Shown here in pieces: positions 33,680-43,454 of a stretch of DNA of 64,000 nucleotides. Source of the stretch: Zhengitettix transpicula (lineage: Eukaryota > Arthropoda > Insecta > Orthoptera > Tetrigidae); NCBI GenBank assembly GCA_037074705.1, contig CM073590.1:244730601-244794600 (forward strand), in the 5' to 3' direction. The notes under the pieces are model-generated. The model did not search any database. It saw only the letters and a list, made by a program, of their open reading frames with translations, and was not told the DNA's origin. The position numbers and the translations under genes were made by a program. How positions within the stretch are numbered: position 1 is the stretch's first letter; every line of letters begins with the position of its first letter.

Positions 33680-33715
33680 AACAACGTTTCGTCGCTTAAT
33701 TTGCGACCTCATCAG
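33680..33715 (-). ncRNA. Hammerhead-like motif H4
   Basis: On the minus strand CTGATGA, one extra G, stem GTCGC/GCGAC closing AAATTAA, GAAAC, GTT, GTT. The 5-bp stem II is perfect. This is one of the best preserved copies. Helix I is not obvious. Confidence 0.4.
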
Positions 33716-33780
33716 GTTCAAGTTTTGGAATAATTTTTTTTTATGATGGACAATGCCATGGCCGAAATGTATTAAGAGAT
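33680..33780 (-). repeat. Family H module, type CGGCCATGG
   Basis: Reverse of the module at 17565-17680: CGGCCATGGCATTGTCCATC lies on the minus strand upstream of the H motif. A second, incomplete motif end (GATGAAACGTTGTTAAT) faces it on the plus strand at 33779-33795, giving a short palindrome. Confidence 0.6.
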
Positions 33781-33863
33781 GAAACGTTGTTAATTTTATT
33801 TAATAATTTTTTTTTGACCTAACATTGGCTGACGTTTATTTATTAATAATTTTTTTTGAATAG

Positions 33864-33868
33864 TCGGA

Positions 33869-33906
<38 letters not shown>
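33864..33906. repeat. (AT)n microsatellite
   Basis: About 43 bp of AT repeats, ending where an S fragment begins. Confidence 0.95.
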
Positions 33907-33909
<3 letters not shown>

Positions 33910-34026
33910 CAAGGAAGTGAAAGGGGGGATGTGGAAGGGTAGAGGAAGGTAGCCAAGGGTTAACTAGGGGCCCCCGGGCTATGGTTTAAGGATCCTACCC
34001 GGCAATTCACCTAAAAGCGAAGCAGG
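33907..34026 (-). mobile_element. Family S fragment between two AT arrays
   Basis: About 120 bp of the S body (GGTAGCCAAGGGTTAACTAG to CACCTAAAAGCGAAGCAGG). The A-tail end has been replaced by an AT array and another AT array follows. Confidence 0.8.
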
Positions 34027-34031
34027 AAAAA

Positions 34032-34076
34032 AATATATATAATTATATATATATATATATATATACATATATTTAT
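34032..34076. repeat. (AT)n microsatellite
   Basis: About 45 bp of imperfect AT repeats. Confidence 0.9.
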
Positions 34077-34516
34077 CATTACGACCCAAAACTTGTACAG
34101 TGCTGCACTCTGCAGTTTCCTCACAGAAACACGCTGCCTTTTTTTGCAGTCTCCCCGCGCAAAATATGAAGGGGTAGTTTTGGTAGGTCCATAAAAAATA
34201 ATAATTAATGGTCGCTGTCCTTCAAACGGCTTTAAACTGAACCATTATTAATTTAGCCACACACACACACACACGACCTGCCAAAGTACATTAATTCAAC
34301 CGGTTAATTTTTCTTTTAGTCTCAAGCACATTAATTATGAGCAAAATATCTATCATAGGACAAAAATATTACAATTGTGTTTATAATTAGTTTATTTTTT
34401 TTCTGTAAAAAGGATTTAGCATTAAATGTAGACAAAACTCTCACACAAAACACTTTGCCATCTCTAACTGTAGAAGAAAAATAATATATGGAAGGAATGT
34501 GGTCTGGAAAAATGTA
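34077..34516. other. Unassigned stretch
   Basis: Contains a short CA run (34258-34275). No gene or repeat family recognised. Confidence 0.4.
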
Positions 34517-34583
34517 GACCGGACCGGGAATCGAACCCAGGACCTTCCGCTTACCGGGCGGATGCTCAGGTCAGGGCGACGTT
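34517..34583 (-). repeat. tRNA-like 3' half
   Basis: On the minus strand CCTGGGTTCGATTCCCGG is a perfect T arm with B box, preceded by CCGCCCGGTAAGCGG like an anticodon arm. The D-arm side is decayed. It is related to the pair at 32287-32384. Confidence 0.5.
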
Positions 34584-34864
34584 ACTCCATCTATATTCCT
34601 TAATTTAAATTGAACTAGGATATGAGACTTGCATAAAGCTTTCTGGATTTCTTTGAGAGACAAAAAAAAAACATATTTGCTACATGTCCTCCTGGTGTCA
34701 TCCTTTAGGTGCCATTCCTTTATATAGAAAATCTTTATAAATATAATTGAATATAGAAATAGTTAAACCAATTTCAATTTTTATAATAATAAGTTTAGTG
34801 GAATAATACACATGGAGAACACCTGCACCCAAATAAAGCACGGCTGCGTCTGCTGTGAAGATGT
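34584..34864. other. AT-rich spacer
   Basis: No feature recognised. Confidence 0.35.
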
Positions 34865-35010
34865 GGGATTATCACGTCAGCCGATGACGTCAGAAAATAC
34901 CTTCCAACCGCAGTTATATGTAAATATATATATATTTATAAAACAAAACAAATTAAAAACAATTCAGTTTTATTGGTCGTAGAAACGACAATAAAATATT
35001 AAATAAAATT
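34865..35010 (+). repeat. Family D repeat, partial
   Basis: TCACGTCA at 34872 and TGACGTCA at 34885, then CCTTCCAACCGCAGTTATAT, an AT run and TTTATAAAACAAA. The same order is found at 50490-50580. Confidence 0.6.
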
Positions 35011-35072
35011 AGAGCTTGGTCCGGCCAGGCGGCTTTGTCGCCGAGTAGTCTCCACTCCCGCGCGTGCAGAAA

Positions 35073-35085
35073 GAATTCATTTTTT
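35073..35085. repeat. Target-site copy 1, GAATTCATTTTTT
   Basis: First of three copies of the AATTCATTTT site that bracket two neighbouring S elements; the others are at 35565-35577 and 36135-36145. Confidence 0.6.
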
Positions 35086-35562
35086 AAAAAAAGGTGTAGC
35101 CAGGCTATGTGTAGGCTAATCCACATGGTGGCAACTCCCCTTTTATAGCATAGGGAAGGGATTTGAAAGAGGGGATTCGGAAGGTTGCTTAACTAGGGTC
35201 ATGAGCTATGGTTTAAGGATCCTACCCGGCAATTCGCCTAAAAGTGATGCAGGGAAAACCCCTATAAAAACCTGCATCAGGTAGGTCGGGCATTTGGTGC
35301 TTGTCCCACGCCCTACTCTGGAAGGCGGGAGAAGGGGTTTGCTGTGAGGTCGCAGCTTTCCCCTCGCCGTGCCTTGACCGGTTTAGGAGGCAGCTGGCTG
35401 ACTGTTCCAATGGGAACAGTGAACAACTCTTACCGTATGCCCAAGGTCTGCGACCACCGAACATACACCTCTCAAAACAGGCCTCGGCATGTGGGAAACA
35501 TTAGTAAAAAAGACAGAGAGAGGAGGAGAAGGCATCGTCACAGGTAGCCTCCTCCAGAGCTC
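35086..35562 (-). mobile_element. Family S element, 5'-truncated, with target duplication
   Basis: Runs from AAAAAAAGGTGTAGCCAGGC to the GGCATCGTCACAGGTAGCC block; both hairpins are missing. Bracketed by GAATTCATTTTTT at 35073 and 35565, a target duplication of about 12 bp. This is what a LINE-driven insertion leaves. Confidence 0.85.
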
Positions 35563-35575
35563 CTGAATTCATTTT

Positions 35576-36132
35576 TTTTCGGTAACAGGCTACATGAGGG
35601 TAATCCATATGGTGGCAACTCCCCTTTAATAGCAGAGGGAGGGATTTGAAAGGGGGGATGCGGAAGGGTAGAGGAAGGTAGCCAAGGGTTAACTAGGGGC
35701 CCCCGGGCTATATTTTAAGGATCCTACCCGGCATTCGCCTAAAGGAATGCAGGCAAAACCTTAGAAAAACCTGCATCGGGTAGGTCGGGCATTGGGTACT
35801 TGTCCCACGCCCTTCCGATAGCGGGAGAGGAGTTTGCTGTGGGGACGCAGCATTCCCTTCTCCGTGCCTCGACCAGTTTAGGAGGCAGCTGGCCGACTAT
35901 TCCAATGGGAATAGCGAACAACTCTTACCTTATGCCCAAGGTCTGTGACCCCGGAACATACACCTCTCAGAACAGGCCGAGGTGCCTCGGCTTATGGGAA
36001 CCTTAGTTAAAAATGGAGAGGAAAAGGCATACCCAAAGGTAGCCCCTTCGTATCTCTCCTACAAGGTTATGCCTGCGAGAGAACATCCCTCGCAGGTATT
36101 GCCTGCGAGAGAATAGCCCTCGCAGGCTATCG
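35576..36132 (-). mobile_element. Family S element, full length, with target duplication
   Basis: The best reference copy, about 557 bp, with T-run, complete body and both hairpins (TGCGAGAGAACATCCCTCGC and TGCGAGAGAATAGCCCTCGC). It is bracketed by CTGAATTCATTTT at 35563-35575 and 36133-36145, a 13-bp duplication. A 68-codon frame (35800-36006, plus strand) recurs in other copies. No Pol III promoter boxes were recognised. Confidence 0.9.
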
Positions 36133-36145
36133 CTGAATTCATTTT

Positions 36146-36821
36146 ATATTAATAGAGCTTAAAAATGTAATGTTAAAGGAATTAACTACGAGTATGTTAA
36201 CTTGATGCAGCATATTGAATGAATGTTTTTCATCGTGCCTCAGCGCGTCTCATTCCTCTACCTCTTCGTCAAGGTTGTCCCACGGCCATAGAATCAACCT
36301 TCCTGTGCGTTCAATTTTATAATTTTTTTTATTAATAGCTGCAACTAATGAAGTCCGACTTACTCGGAGTAGTAATATTCCTTTAAAGGATATTGTCTGA
36401 TTCTGTCGTCGACCGCAGTCCTCGGAGCGTCTCTAGAGCCTTCCATCAAGGTTTCTCCGTAGTTTGGTGTGACGTCGTTACTCAACGGACACGGGGAAAA
36501 AAAAGGAAAGTGAGATGTTATCGAAAACGGCGAAGTGAGTTGCTCCAATGACCGTGGTGCCCCCTGGACTAACAAGTGGGTCAGCGTTTGACCTCAGTTG
36601 GCGAAGCCACTTGACCCCCCTGCGGAGGACAAACCTACGCCTGGGATCCCCCTCTGCGCCCTGCCCGGCTCCACCTGGAACCTTGGCCCAGGTCGTCCAG
36701 CAGCGTCACGTCCACGTCGAGGGAGGTAGCACATTACTAACCCTTCAGTACCACCCTGCCAGAGACATCTGTTGGGTTCATCAAACAACTTGCAATGTTA
36801 TTATTTACCACTACCTGTATA
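36146..36821. other. Unassigned stretch with GC-rich block
   Basis: The part 36540-36790 is GC-rich with short frames on both strands (for example a 107-codon plus frame) but no domain and no clear splice pair. It may be unique DNA. Confidence 0.4.
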
Positions 36822-37150
36822 AACGGGCTACACGAGGTTCATTCACGTGGTTGCCATTTTCCTGTGACTAAATAAGAATTGAAAGGAGGGATGCGGATGC
36901 GAGGTTGACTAAGGCCACAGGGCTACAGTTTAAGGATCCCACCCGCGCAATTGAGCTAACTGTGATGGAGGGGAATCAGGATGCAGCATTGCCGTCTCCA
37001 TGCCCTCGACCACGTCTGCGAGGCAGTTGACCGACCCCGTGCTGTACACCTCTGGAGACCGACCTGCGCGCGTCTCGGATTCACGGAGGAAACTTAACTC
37101 AGAATCCAGAGAGAGAGAGAGAGAGAGAGAAGAAGGCATCCCCAGTTACC
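36822..37150 (-). mobile_element. Family S element, diverged and internally deleted
   Basis: CGGGCTACACGAGGTTCATTC, TACAGTTTAAGGATCCCACCC, GGATGCAGCATTGCCGTC and a GA run near 37105-37130 follow S order. Several internal blocks are missing. Confidence 0.65.
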
Positions 37151-37261
37151 TATTTTAGTTCATAACCTGACGAAATCCATCAAGGATTTATTTATTTAAA
37201 GAATATAAAAAACCCCTTCATTTACAATTCTCCAAATACAAATTCCTTCACGATACAAAAA

Positions 37262-37420
37262 AAACCTCCCTACAAGGACACACGTGACACTCGTACAGAA
37301 AAAATTGTATAGTTTTCTAAAAACATCTCTTATTCTTATTGTAATTCCTGCTACATTGGGCGAACTGAAACTTCACTTAATATCCGCAACAAACAACATA
37401 TGTCCAATAATAACTTTATA
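37262..37420 (+). pseudogene. Penelope-type GIY-YIG endonuclease relic, copy 2
   Basis: Read in one frame: YCNSCYIGRTETSLNIRNKQ. This is the only copy with an intact YIG. It begins at ACAAGGACACACGTGACAC and is cut at 37420 by an S element. It is part of an inverted pair with copy 3. The nuclease domain in Penelope-like elements nicks target DNA for integration; only its core remains here. Confidence 0.65.
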
Positions 37421-37928
37421 TAACAGGCTACACGAGGATAATCCACATGGTGGCAACTCCCCTTTAATAGCATAGGAAGGGATTGGAACGGGGGAAATGC
37501 GGAAAGGTAGAGGAAGGTGGCCAAGGGTTAACTAGGGGGCGTCCGACGCTGTAGATTAAGGATCCTACCCCGGGGCATTCGCCTAAAAGTGATGCAGGAC
37601 AAAACCCTCGAAAAGCTGCATCACGTAGGTCGGGCATTTGGTACTTGTCCCACGCCCTTCCCTCGATGGCGGGAGAGGAGTTTTGCTGTGGAGGACGCAG
37701 CATTCCCCTTCTCCGTTCCTCAGCCAGTTCAGGAGGCAGCTGGCCGACTGTTCCAATGGGAATAACGGACAACTCTTACCGTATGCCCCAAGGTCTGTGA
37801 CCCCCCAGGAACATACGCTTTCTCAAAACGGGCCGAGCTGCCTCGGCTTGTGGGAACCTTAGGTGAAAAACGAAGAGAGAGGAGAAGGCAGCCCCTAATG
37901 GTAACCCACTTCCGCCTCTGCAGAAAGG
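37421..37928 (-). mobile_element. Family S element between two Penelope relics
   Basis: TAACAGGCTACACGAGGATA to CACTTCCGCCTCTGCAGAAA; the hairpins are missing. It lies exactly between opposed endonuclease relics. Confidence 0.85.
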
Positions 37929-38008
37929 TTCTCACTCACAATAATAACATATAATTTAACGTTTGGAACAGACAAACGTAAAATACAGAAACACAAGAAA
38001 ATTCGATA

Positions 38009-38068
<60 letters not shown>

Positions 38069-38262
38069 AGATCACCTTCATTTAGTCTGTTACTATAAAA
38101 AAAAGGTTATTATTGGACATATGTTGTTTGTTACGTATATTAAGTGACGTTTCAGTTCGCCCAATGCAGCAGGAGTTGCAATAAGAGCAAGAGATTATTT
38201 TTAAAACTATACAACGTTTGTTGTACGACTGTCACGTGTGTCCTTGTAGGACTATATTTAAA
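37929..38262 (-). pseudogene. Penelope-type GIY-YIG endonuclease relic, copy 3, split by (AT)n
   Basis: On the minus strand the frame reads YCNSCCIGRTETSLNIRNKQ, with Cys in place of the YIG Tyr. The downstream block AAGGTGATC...GAATTTTCTTGTG matches copy 1, but a 52-bp AT array (38012-38063) is inserted in it. A family H motif lies about 135 bp beyond its start (38398), which is the closest link between H motifs and Penelope sequence in the window. Confidence 0.65.
38012..38063. repeat. (AT)n microsatellite inside Penelope relic
   Basis: About 52 bp of AT repeats, absent from the corresponding place in copy 1 at about 19605. Confidence 0.95.
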
Positions 38263-38327
38263 TATATAATATATAAATAATAATTATACATATATATATA
38301 TATGTATATAGCTTGGCTTATAGAGAG

Positions 38328-38450
38328 AACTTATTTCGGCCACTGCAGTGAAGGGACAATGAATGACTCGACTAACAACATTTCGTTAAACTATAACCTG
38401 AAGATGTCGCAACGTTAGCGACGAAACGTCCGTTAATTTCCCTAATAAAA
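38328..38450 (+). repeat. Family H module, type CGGCCACTG
   Basis: TTTCGGCCACTGCAGTG, then GGGACAATGAATGA, then the H motif and CCGTTAATTTCCC. Third member of the module also at 17565 and 33680. Confidence 0.6.
38398..38434 (+). ncRNA. Hammerhead-like motif H5
   Basis: CTGAAGA, one extra T, stem GTCGC/GCGAC closing AACGTTA, GAAAC, GTC, CGTT. Stem II is perfect. N7 of the hammerhead core may be any base, so CTGAAGA is compatible. Confidence 0.4.
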
Positions 38451-39149
38451 TTTAAAAGTGCCGCACGTTTCGACGCGGAGTGACGTCTTTTTTGTTTTTC
38501 TAACGGTAAATAACTCAAGACCGGAAGTTCAACAGAGAACTAAAATAAAAGCTAAATATATGAGAGCCAAAGAACTGAAATACGTACAATGAATTTATCG
38601 TGATACCTGCCAGTGGCACGTCACGATCCACAAGTGGTAAATAAGATTTGAAGTGGAAGTGCATTGGACACCTTTGCTTGTAGCTAAGTGGTCCTCACCA
38701 GTGTCATTACTCCTGCTGGCTATGCAACACTGTATTTAAATCCTCCGTATGTGAGTCTCAGTGACTGGAGACGGTCACAATCCTTCCTCTTGTTGTCCTA
38801 CAGTACCATCATTTCCCGCTTCCTCTGCTCTGTCTCCCTGTGTGTGTGTGTGTGTGAGTCAATCAACGATGTATTGTTTTCCTCCCCCTCCCCCTTTGTA
38901 TGAGTCCCTCATTGTGCCATTTCCGACGCTTCCACGAGGTCAACGGTAATTACCGGCCATTTCTCGTCCGAGTAAATCATACATACTGCATTGGCAAGGT
39001 TTCACTTCCAGTCTCACTACAGCAGTCGTTAATAGATGGCAGCATTTGTTATGATTCTGTGCGACATTAAAACCTGTATAAAACGTTGGACGTCTACTAC
39101 GAAATGTTTAACTGAATTTTTGGTGTAACAAAAATTGATCTTTTATTAA
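38451..39149. other. Unassigned stretch
   Basis: A GT run at 38837-38857. No gene or repeat recognised; composition is balanced at 38590-39000. Confidence 0.4.
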
Positions 39150-39304
39150 TAACACTAGCTGCGTGCCCCGGCGTTGCCCGGGTTGTCATCCATAACCACC
39201 GGTTTGACTCGGCTGCTTTTACTTTATTTTTCTTGTGAAGCCCGTCCACCCCAACCCTGAAGGGCGCTTCCCTCCAAAGCCCGGAAACAACATCGCTAGG
39301 AAAA

Positions 39305-39560
39305 ATGAATAATAAAGATAGCCAATACAGAGACAAAAAAGGGGTAACATAACTACCACACAACGTTTCTGGGCGCCCTTGTTGCATTTCGTCAGGTGTT
39401 TAAGAAGATCCTAGAGCGACACAACTGCACTGGTCAGTTGACAACACTCAAAAGGCTCTTCTTAGCCCCTGGCGAAAGGGAACAAGGATCCCAGAATCGT
39501 TGTGTGGTATTTATATTACACCCCTTTTTTGTCTCTGTATTTGCTATCTTTATTATTCAT
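39305..39560. mobile_element. Palindromic element with family H motif, inserted in T array
   Basis: ATGAATAATAAAGATAGC at 39305 is the exact complement of the end at 39560, and arms of about 100 bp (39305-39403 and 39450-39560) pair with few changes. An H motif lies in the left arm on the minus strand, with a decayed partner in the right arm (CCAGAATCGTTG). A looser relative lies at 56812-57030. It carries no protein. Confidence 0.7.
39360..39395 (-). ncRNA. Hammerhead-like motif H6
   Basis: On the minus strand CTGACGA, then a segment with the self-complementary GGGCGCCC, A, GAAAC, GTTG. Stem II is not well formed. Confidence 0.25.
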
Positions 39561-40504
39561 TATTTTCAATCACACGTTAATTATTTCAAAGGTAGAAAAA
39601 GTTTCCATCTCATTAACCCTGAAAAATATTAATACAACACAAACATTGGCATCTCAACGCGCTTGAAAATTTCTACCCCCCCGCCCCCCGGCCCAGCTCC
39701 TCTCACCCCCGCACGTTGCCCATGTTTGCCGTAAATAAATCTCAGCGATATCCATAACCACAATTGTCTCGAATCTCGGTTGCTTATTCGTTAATTTTTT
39801 TGAAAACGCCCCCCCACCCTCTAATCCGTAATCGTGCTCCCCTCCCATGCCAAAATGGGTTGAAATTATACACAAACATCATCGGTAGAAATATAATCAA
39901 TATAATTAGCCCTGAAAAATATTTATTCCTCGCAAATATTGACAGTGTTTGCGTGTTCCAAAATTTCCTTCCACCCCCCCACCCCCCCGCCCGCGCCCAT
40001 CCTCCCCCGCCTTTGCCCCTGCTGGGGGTTAAATGGCAAGTTGAATGTAAACTCAGTGACATCCATAACCTTGGATTTGACTCCAATCTTGGTTGATTTA
40101 GTTTTATCTTCTTGTAACGTCCACCTCCATCCCCCTTAAGGGTGCTCCTTTTCCCATGCTGTCAGGAGGTGGAAATTATACACAGATATAAACACTATCA
40201 ATCACTTTGATCCCGAAAAACATATATATATCGGACTAAAATAAAGGCTGTTTTAGCATGTTTGAAAATTTTCAACCCCGCTCTTGGGGGTGTTTGGCGT
40301 GTCGCACCCCCACTGTACCGTTTGTTGAGCTTTGAAGAATGTGTGCACCAATTTTTGTTGCAATCTGTCCACGCGAATTAAATTTGTATAGAAATTAACT
40401 TAAATACATACATACAAATATACATCCTTTTTTCTTATACAGAATATATATAGAGAGATTTTTATGCAATAAATTACATATTAAATGGATAATTATGATC
40501 TTAG

Positions 40505-40640
40505 TGTAATTAGAATACCCTGAGAGTGACGCTGACATTTTATTTCTTGAATAAAAAAAAACAGAAAATAAATATTCTGAAGTTGACCGTGGAGGGGTAG
40601 AAAAATATGTCTTGAGGGGTTGACTCACAGAAAGCTCGGA
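40505..40640 (+). repeat. Dispersed repeat, copy 1
   Basis: ATACCCTGAGAGTGACGCT, TTTCTTGAATAAAA, GACCGTGGAGGGG and AGAAAGCTCGGACAC appear in the same order at 54085-54235. Confidence 0.75.
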
Positions 40641-40907
40641 CACGCCTGTTTTAACCTCAATAATTACTTGATAGAGAAGAGTGAACCACCATTTTCCTTA
40701 CCTGAATCGTATCCTCGTGCTTGTTGAATACCCGAAACAATCCCTCAACAGGCCCCGGGAAAAAAATAAATAATATACATTTTTCACCGTCTACAACAAG
40801 TTTAACTTCAGGTCGCCAGGAATTTTATTTTGCGACACATGTGAGCGTGTCAAGTTGGCGGCCTGGTCGCCAGGTGGCGCGCAGACTGACGTAAGGAAGT
40901 TCTTCAG

Positions 40908-40941
40908 CGTGTGTGTGTGTGTGTGCGTGTGTGTGTGTGTG
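40908..40941. repeat. (GT)n microsatellite
   Basis: About 34 bp of GT repeats with one C interruption. Confidence 0.95.
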
Positions 40942-41133
40942 ACTTCCTTGCGGCGTGATGCAGAGACATGCACATATTTGAACAACAGAGCCTCTGGCAG
41001 CACGAGGCCATTCCTCCAGCACAGCCTCAGTGACGTCATGGCTGTCAGCGCGGTCAGTCCCATAACTACGCAACTTCCAAGGGATTTTCAGAAAATATAT
41101 CCTTCAGTTAAATACTAAAGAATTTTACAACGC

Positions 41134-41171
41134 CTGAAGAAGTCCCGGTCAAAAGGGTACGAAACGTCGTG
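41134..41171 (+). ncRNA. Hammerhead-like motif H7
   Basis: CTGAAGA, extra A, stem GTCCC with GGG-T-AC (one bulged T), GAAAC, GTC, GTG. The GTG at the would-be cleavage position is not a NUH triplet. Confidence 0.3.
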
Positions 41172-41354
41172 TATTTAGTTCAAATTTAATAAGAATGTTT
41201 CTGACGCCATTGACGATGCGTAATTTTACTATTATGCAGAGACATGCGCACTACGGAGCCTCCAGCAGCGATATTCATCATCATCCTTGTTATTAAAAAG
41301 ATAATTAACCATAATTTTAACTTACTTTACTATCATTGGGAAAAAAAAATATTT

Positions 41355-41389
41355 AACAACGTTTCCCTTCATATTTGTCTTCTCGTCAG
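41355..41389 (-). ncRNA. Hammerhead-like motif H8
   Basis: On the minus strand CTGACGA, GAAGACAAATATGAAGG, GAAAC, GTT, GTT. Both boxes fit but stem II does not pair. Confidence 0.25.
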
Positions 41390-41614
41390 GTTGGCCAACC
41401 TCATAACAATACAAATATCAACACGCGGGAAATGGTTGACTGAATGATTTAACGAATGATATTTTAAGTCTGTTGAAATGGTTGTTTAATACGCATCATT
41501 AAGAAAAGGCAGGCGAAAAAAACATAAAATAATGTTATGAGTAGTTGTGGTAGTGGTAGATAGCAATGTCGTTGGGTTTAATTACCTAGCTCAGGTTTGA
41601 AGTAAAGGAAGTTT

Positions 41615-41752
41615 AAGAATAGAAGAACAGGTAACATGGACGTGACAGGCCCCAAAAGACGAGGATGTAGCCAAGAAGGATGATTAGAAAACCAGAGAAA
41701 AATAGAGAAGCTGGAACTAAGACTTGTATAGTAATGAGAGAAGCCAAAGACG

Positions 41753-41826
<74 letters not shown>

Positions 41827-43095
41827 ACAAACAGAGAAATTGAAAAGATTAAGTTAAATGGTGCAGGAATGAGGCAAGCCAAAGACGAAGAAATAACCGA
41901 AACAAACAAAAATCAGAGATATTGAAAAAAAATTAAGCAGAAATATTTAGTAACGGATAAAGCCAAAGACAAATATACAAGGAAAAAATTAGAAAGAGTA
42001 CAGAAATTGAAAACATTAAGTAGAATGGTACAGGAATGAGACAAGCCAAAGACGAAGAAATAACCGAAAACAAACAAAAATCAGAGATATTGAAAAAAAT
42101 TAAGCAGAAATGTTTAGTAATGGATCAAGAAAAAGACAAAGATACAAGGAAAAAATTAGAAAGAGTACAGAAATTGAAAACATTAAGTAGAATGATACAG
42201 GAATGAGACAAGCCAAAGACGAAGAAATAACCAAAACTAACAAAAAAAACCAGAGAAATTGAAAAATAATAAGCAGAAATGTTTAGTAACGGATAAAGCC
42301 AAAGACAAAGACACAAGGGAAAATTAGAAAACTAAAGAAATTGAAAATATTAAGTAAAATGGTGCAGGAATGAGGCAACCCAAAGACAAAGAAATAACCG
42401 TAAATAAAGAGAAATTGAAAAAAACGTTAGGCAGAAATGTTTAGTAATGGATCAAGACAAAGACAAAGAAACAAGGAAAAATTAGAAAAACTAAAGAAAT
42501 TGAAGATATTAAGTAAAATGGTGCAGGAATGAGGCAACCCAAAGACAAAGAAATAACCGTAAATAAAGAGAAATTGAAAAAAACGTTAGGCAGAAATGTT
42601 TAGTAATGGATCAAGACAAAGACAAAGAAACAAGGAAAAATTAGAAAAACTAAAGAAATTGAAGATATTAAGTAAAATGGTGCAGGAATGAGGCAAGCCA
42701 AAGACGAAGAAATAACCGAAACAAACAAAAATCAGAGATATTGAAAAATAATAAGCAGAAATGTTTAGTAACGGATAAACCCAAAGACAAAGACACAAAG
42801 AAAAAAATTAGAAAGACAAGAGAATTTGAAAATATTAAGCAGAAGGTATAGTTACGAGACAAGCAAAGGACGAATATATAACAAAAATAATTGAAAAACA
42901 CGAGAAGTTGAAAAGATTAAGGAAAAAGATATTGTAATAAGATAAGGCAAAGACTAAATTATAACAAAAAAATTTAAAAAACTTAGAAACATTAAGGCAA
43001 AAATCTACAGTAATGAGACAAGCCAATGACGAAGATAAGAAAAAAAAATCCGAAAAACTAGAGAAATTGTAATGTTACAGGAAAAAGGGATAGTA
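41615..43095. repeat. A-rich minisatellite, about 83-bp units in dimers
   Basis: Two related unit types of 82-86 bp alternate: one with AGTAGAATGGTACAGGAATGAG and one with AAGCAGAAATGTTTAGTAA, each followed by CAAGCCAAAGACGAAG-like sequence. The dimer is about 167 bp and about 17 units are present. An AT array (41757-41821) interrupts the first units. Phe-rich frames on the minus strand are only the repeat read backwards. Confidence 0.85.
41757..41821. repeat. (AT)n microsatellite
   Basis: About 65 bp of AT repeats, the longest pure AT array in the right half. Confidence 0.95.
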
Positions 43096-43440
43096 ATTAA
43101 AAATACTATATCTTTCGTTTCACTTTTCCTATTTCTCTGGTCTGCGTCTTGGGTCCAGGCTCGTCCAACTCATCTTAAGACTCTTTGTCTTGAAACCGAT
43201 CAAGGCAACGGAAAATCCCTGAGAACTTCACAGGCTAGTGATTCCACATAAATATTCTTAAGATAATAATAATAATGTATTAATTATGACAATAAAAATA
43301 AATATTTAGGGTTAAATTTTTTACATGATTTATGACGTAAAGAAACGACCGAAGAGGTCCTAAAAAAATGATGAAACGTCGGTATACTCTAGGCCGTTTA
43401 TTTATTTAAATAATAATTAATATATGTATAAAAAATAAAA
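43096..43440. other. Unassigned stretch
   Basis: A decayed H-like sequence (CCGAAGAGGTCC, GATGAAACGTCGG) lies at 43349-43382. Nothing else recognised. Confidence 0.35.
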
Positions 43441-43454
43441 TACCCAATTTTAGA
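43441..43454. repeat. Target duplication, left copy
   Basis: TACCCAATTTTAGA, identical to 44434-44447. The pair brackets three joined S units. Confidence 0.75.

Larger units (their letters stand above)
39150..40430 (+). repeat. Family T array with family-U tail, split by a palindrome
   Basis: Begins ACTAGCTGCGTGCCCCGGCG, the clearest leading end of family T. After one partial unit the palindrome 39305-39560 interrupts it; units resume at about 39590 and continue to TTTTTGTTGCAATCTGTCC and a CATACATACAAATATACAT tail of U type. About three units. Confidence 0.8.

Noticed and set aside
32287..34583. Functional tRNA genes
   Set aside because: Acceptor stems and anticodon arms do not fold correctly; only the T arms are well kept.
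36060..36132. CRISPR-like repeated hairpins with short spacers
   Set aside because: Only two hairpins per copy, part of family S, in a eukaryotic sequence; no array or cas genes.
41613..43026. Several Phe- and Leu-rich minus-strand frames that look like membrane proteins
   Set aside because: They follow the 83-bp minisatellite period exactly and are the A-rich repeat read backwards.
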